From Adiantum capillus-veneris (lineage: Eukaryota > Streptophyta > Polypodiopsida > Polypodiales > Pteridaceae): a DNA stretch of 62,000 bases. A program made the translations under genes and the position numbers. This document shows, piece by piece, positions 61,860 to 62,000 of this stretch. Below the pieces are notes generated by a model. It searched no databases. It was not told the origin of the DNA and saw nothing but the letters and a program-made list of their open reading frames with translations. Each line of letters opens with the position of its first letter. The first letter of the stretch is position 1. The DNA lies in assembly GCA_014529385.2 (NCBI GenBank), contig CM043963.1, positions 102,778,912 to 102,840,911 of the forward strand, given 5' to 3'.

Positions 61860-62000
61860 CTAGGTCACAAGGAACACAAAGATTGTATTGTACCAATCTT
61901 TCTTGATGGGAGAATCTATAATACAAAATCTTATTGGAGGGGGGACCGACTCCACATAAATCCGGTCCTCAATTGTTGTCAAGTTCTCTAAACTCTCTCT
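61860..62000 (+). repeat. LTR fragment of the element A family, plus orientation
   Basis: Inverse of the similarity at 3960-4110: TTATTGGAGGGGGGACCGAC, TCCGGTCCTCA and TTGTCAAG-TCTC. A complete LTR would extend past the window. Confidence 0.6.

Overview
The window is nuclear DNA of a land plant with a large, repeat-dense genome. The evidence is nested Ty1/copia and Ty3/gypsy elements with plant-type initiator-Met primer sites, a plant L1-type LINE with a zf-RVT tail, a hAT transposase relic, a Helitron-class element and long GA/CT/CA microsatellites. I cannot name the species. I found no convincing single-copy host gene, rRNA or tRNA gene.

Layout. 1-4.1 kb: degenerate minus-strand gypsy element (gag, protease, deleted RT, RNase H, integrase) with its LTR start at 3779. 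4.15-7.49 kb: LTR and primer site of a Tat/Athila-like element, followed by non-coding sequence and a copia LTR relic. 7493-12677: almost complete young copia element (B) with 279-bp LTRs, inserted in older sequence. 13.47-22.55 kb: internally deleted gypsy element (C) with gag, protease, integrase tail and a post-pol accessory frame. It is split by a 3495-bp non-autonomous copia (D, 15629-19123). 22.5-24.8 kb: another gypsy gag relic. 24.8-28.4 kb: AT-rich repeats, a hAT relic and a GC/GA-rich block.

28.76-38.5 kb: a minus-strand LINE broken by two copia elements, G (29355-34443, perfect 5-bp target duplication) and F (about 34744-38105, 5'-truncated). 38.76-42.5 kb: a lone LTR of the G family, then H, a second member of the D family. 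42.5-50.3 kb: LTR-like promoters, local tandem duplications, an AT-rich block with degenerate telomere-like words, poly-G, a SINE head and an 83-bp minisatellite. 50293-51120: a palindromic element made of an LTR, its primer site and an inverted partial copy of the same LTR, flanked by a perfect 5-bp duplication.

51.9-59.3 kb: a Helentron-like element with a spliced RPA-like gene, a Rep (HUH)-PIF1 helicase and a C-terminal endonuclease/exonuclease/phosphatase domain. 59.3-62 kb: microsatellites, an LTR with a GA expansion inside it, and a plus-strand LTR fragment related to the one at 4 kb.

The genes do not form a pathway; they are transposon machinery at different stages of decay. The three most unusual items are the palindromic inverted-LTR element, the endonuclease-bearing plant Helitron, and the D/H copia lineage, which shares a reduced layout and a changed protease motif. 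All coordinates, alignments and difference counts were read by eye.
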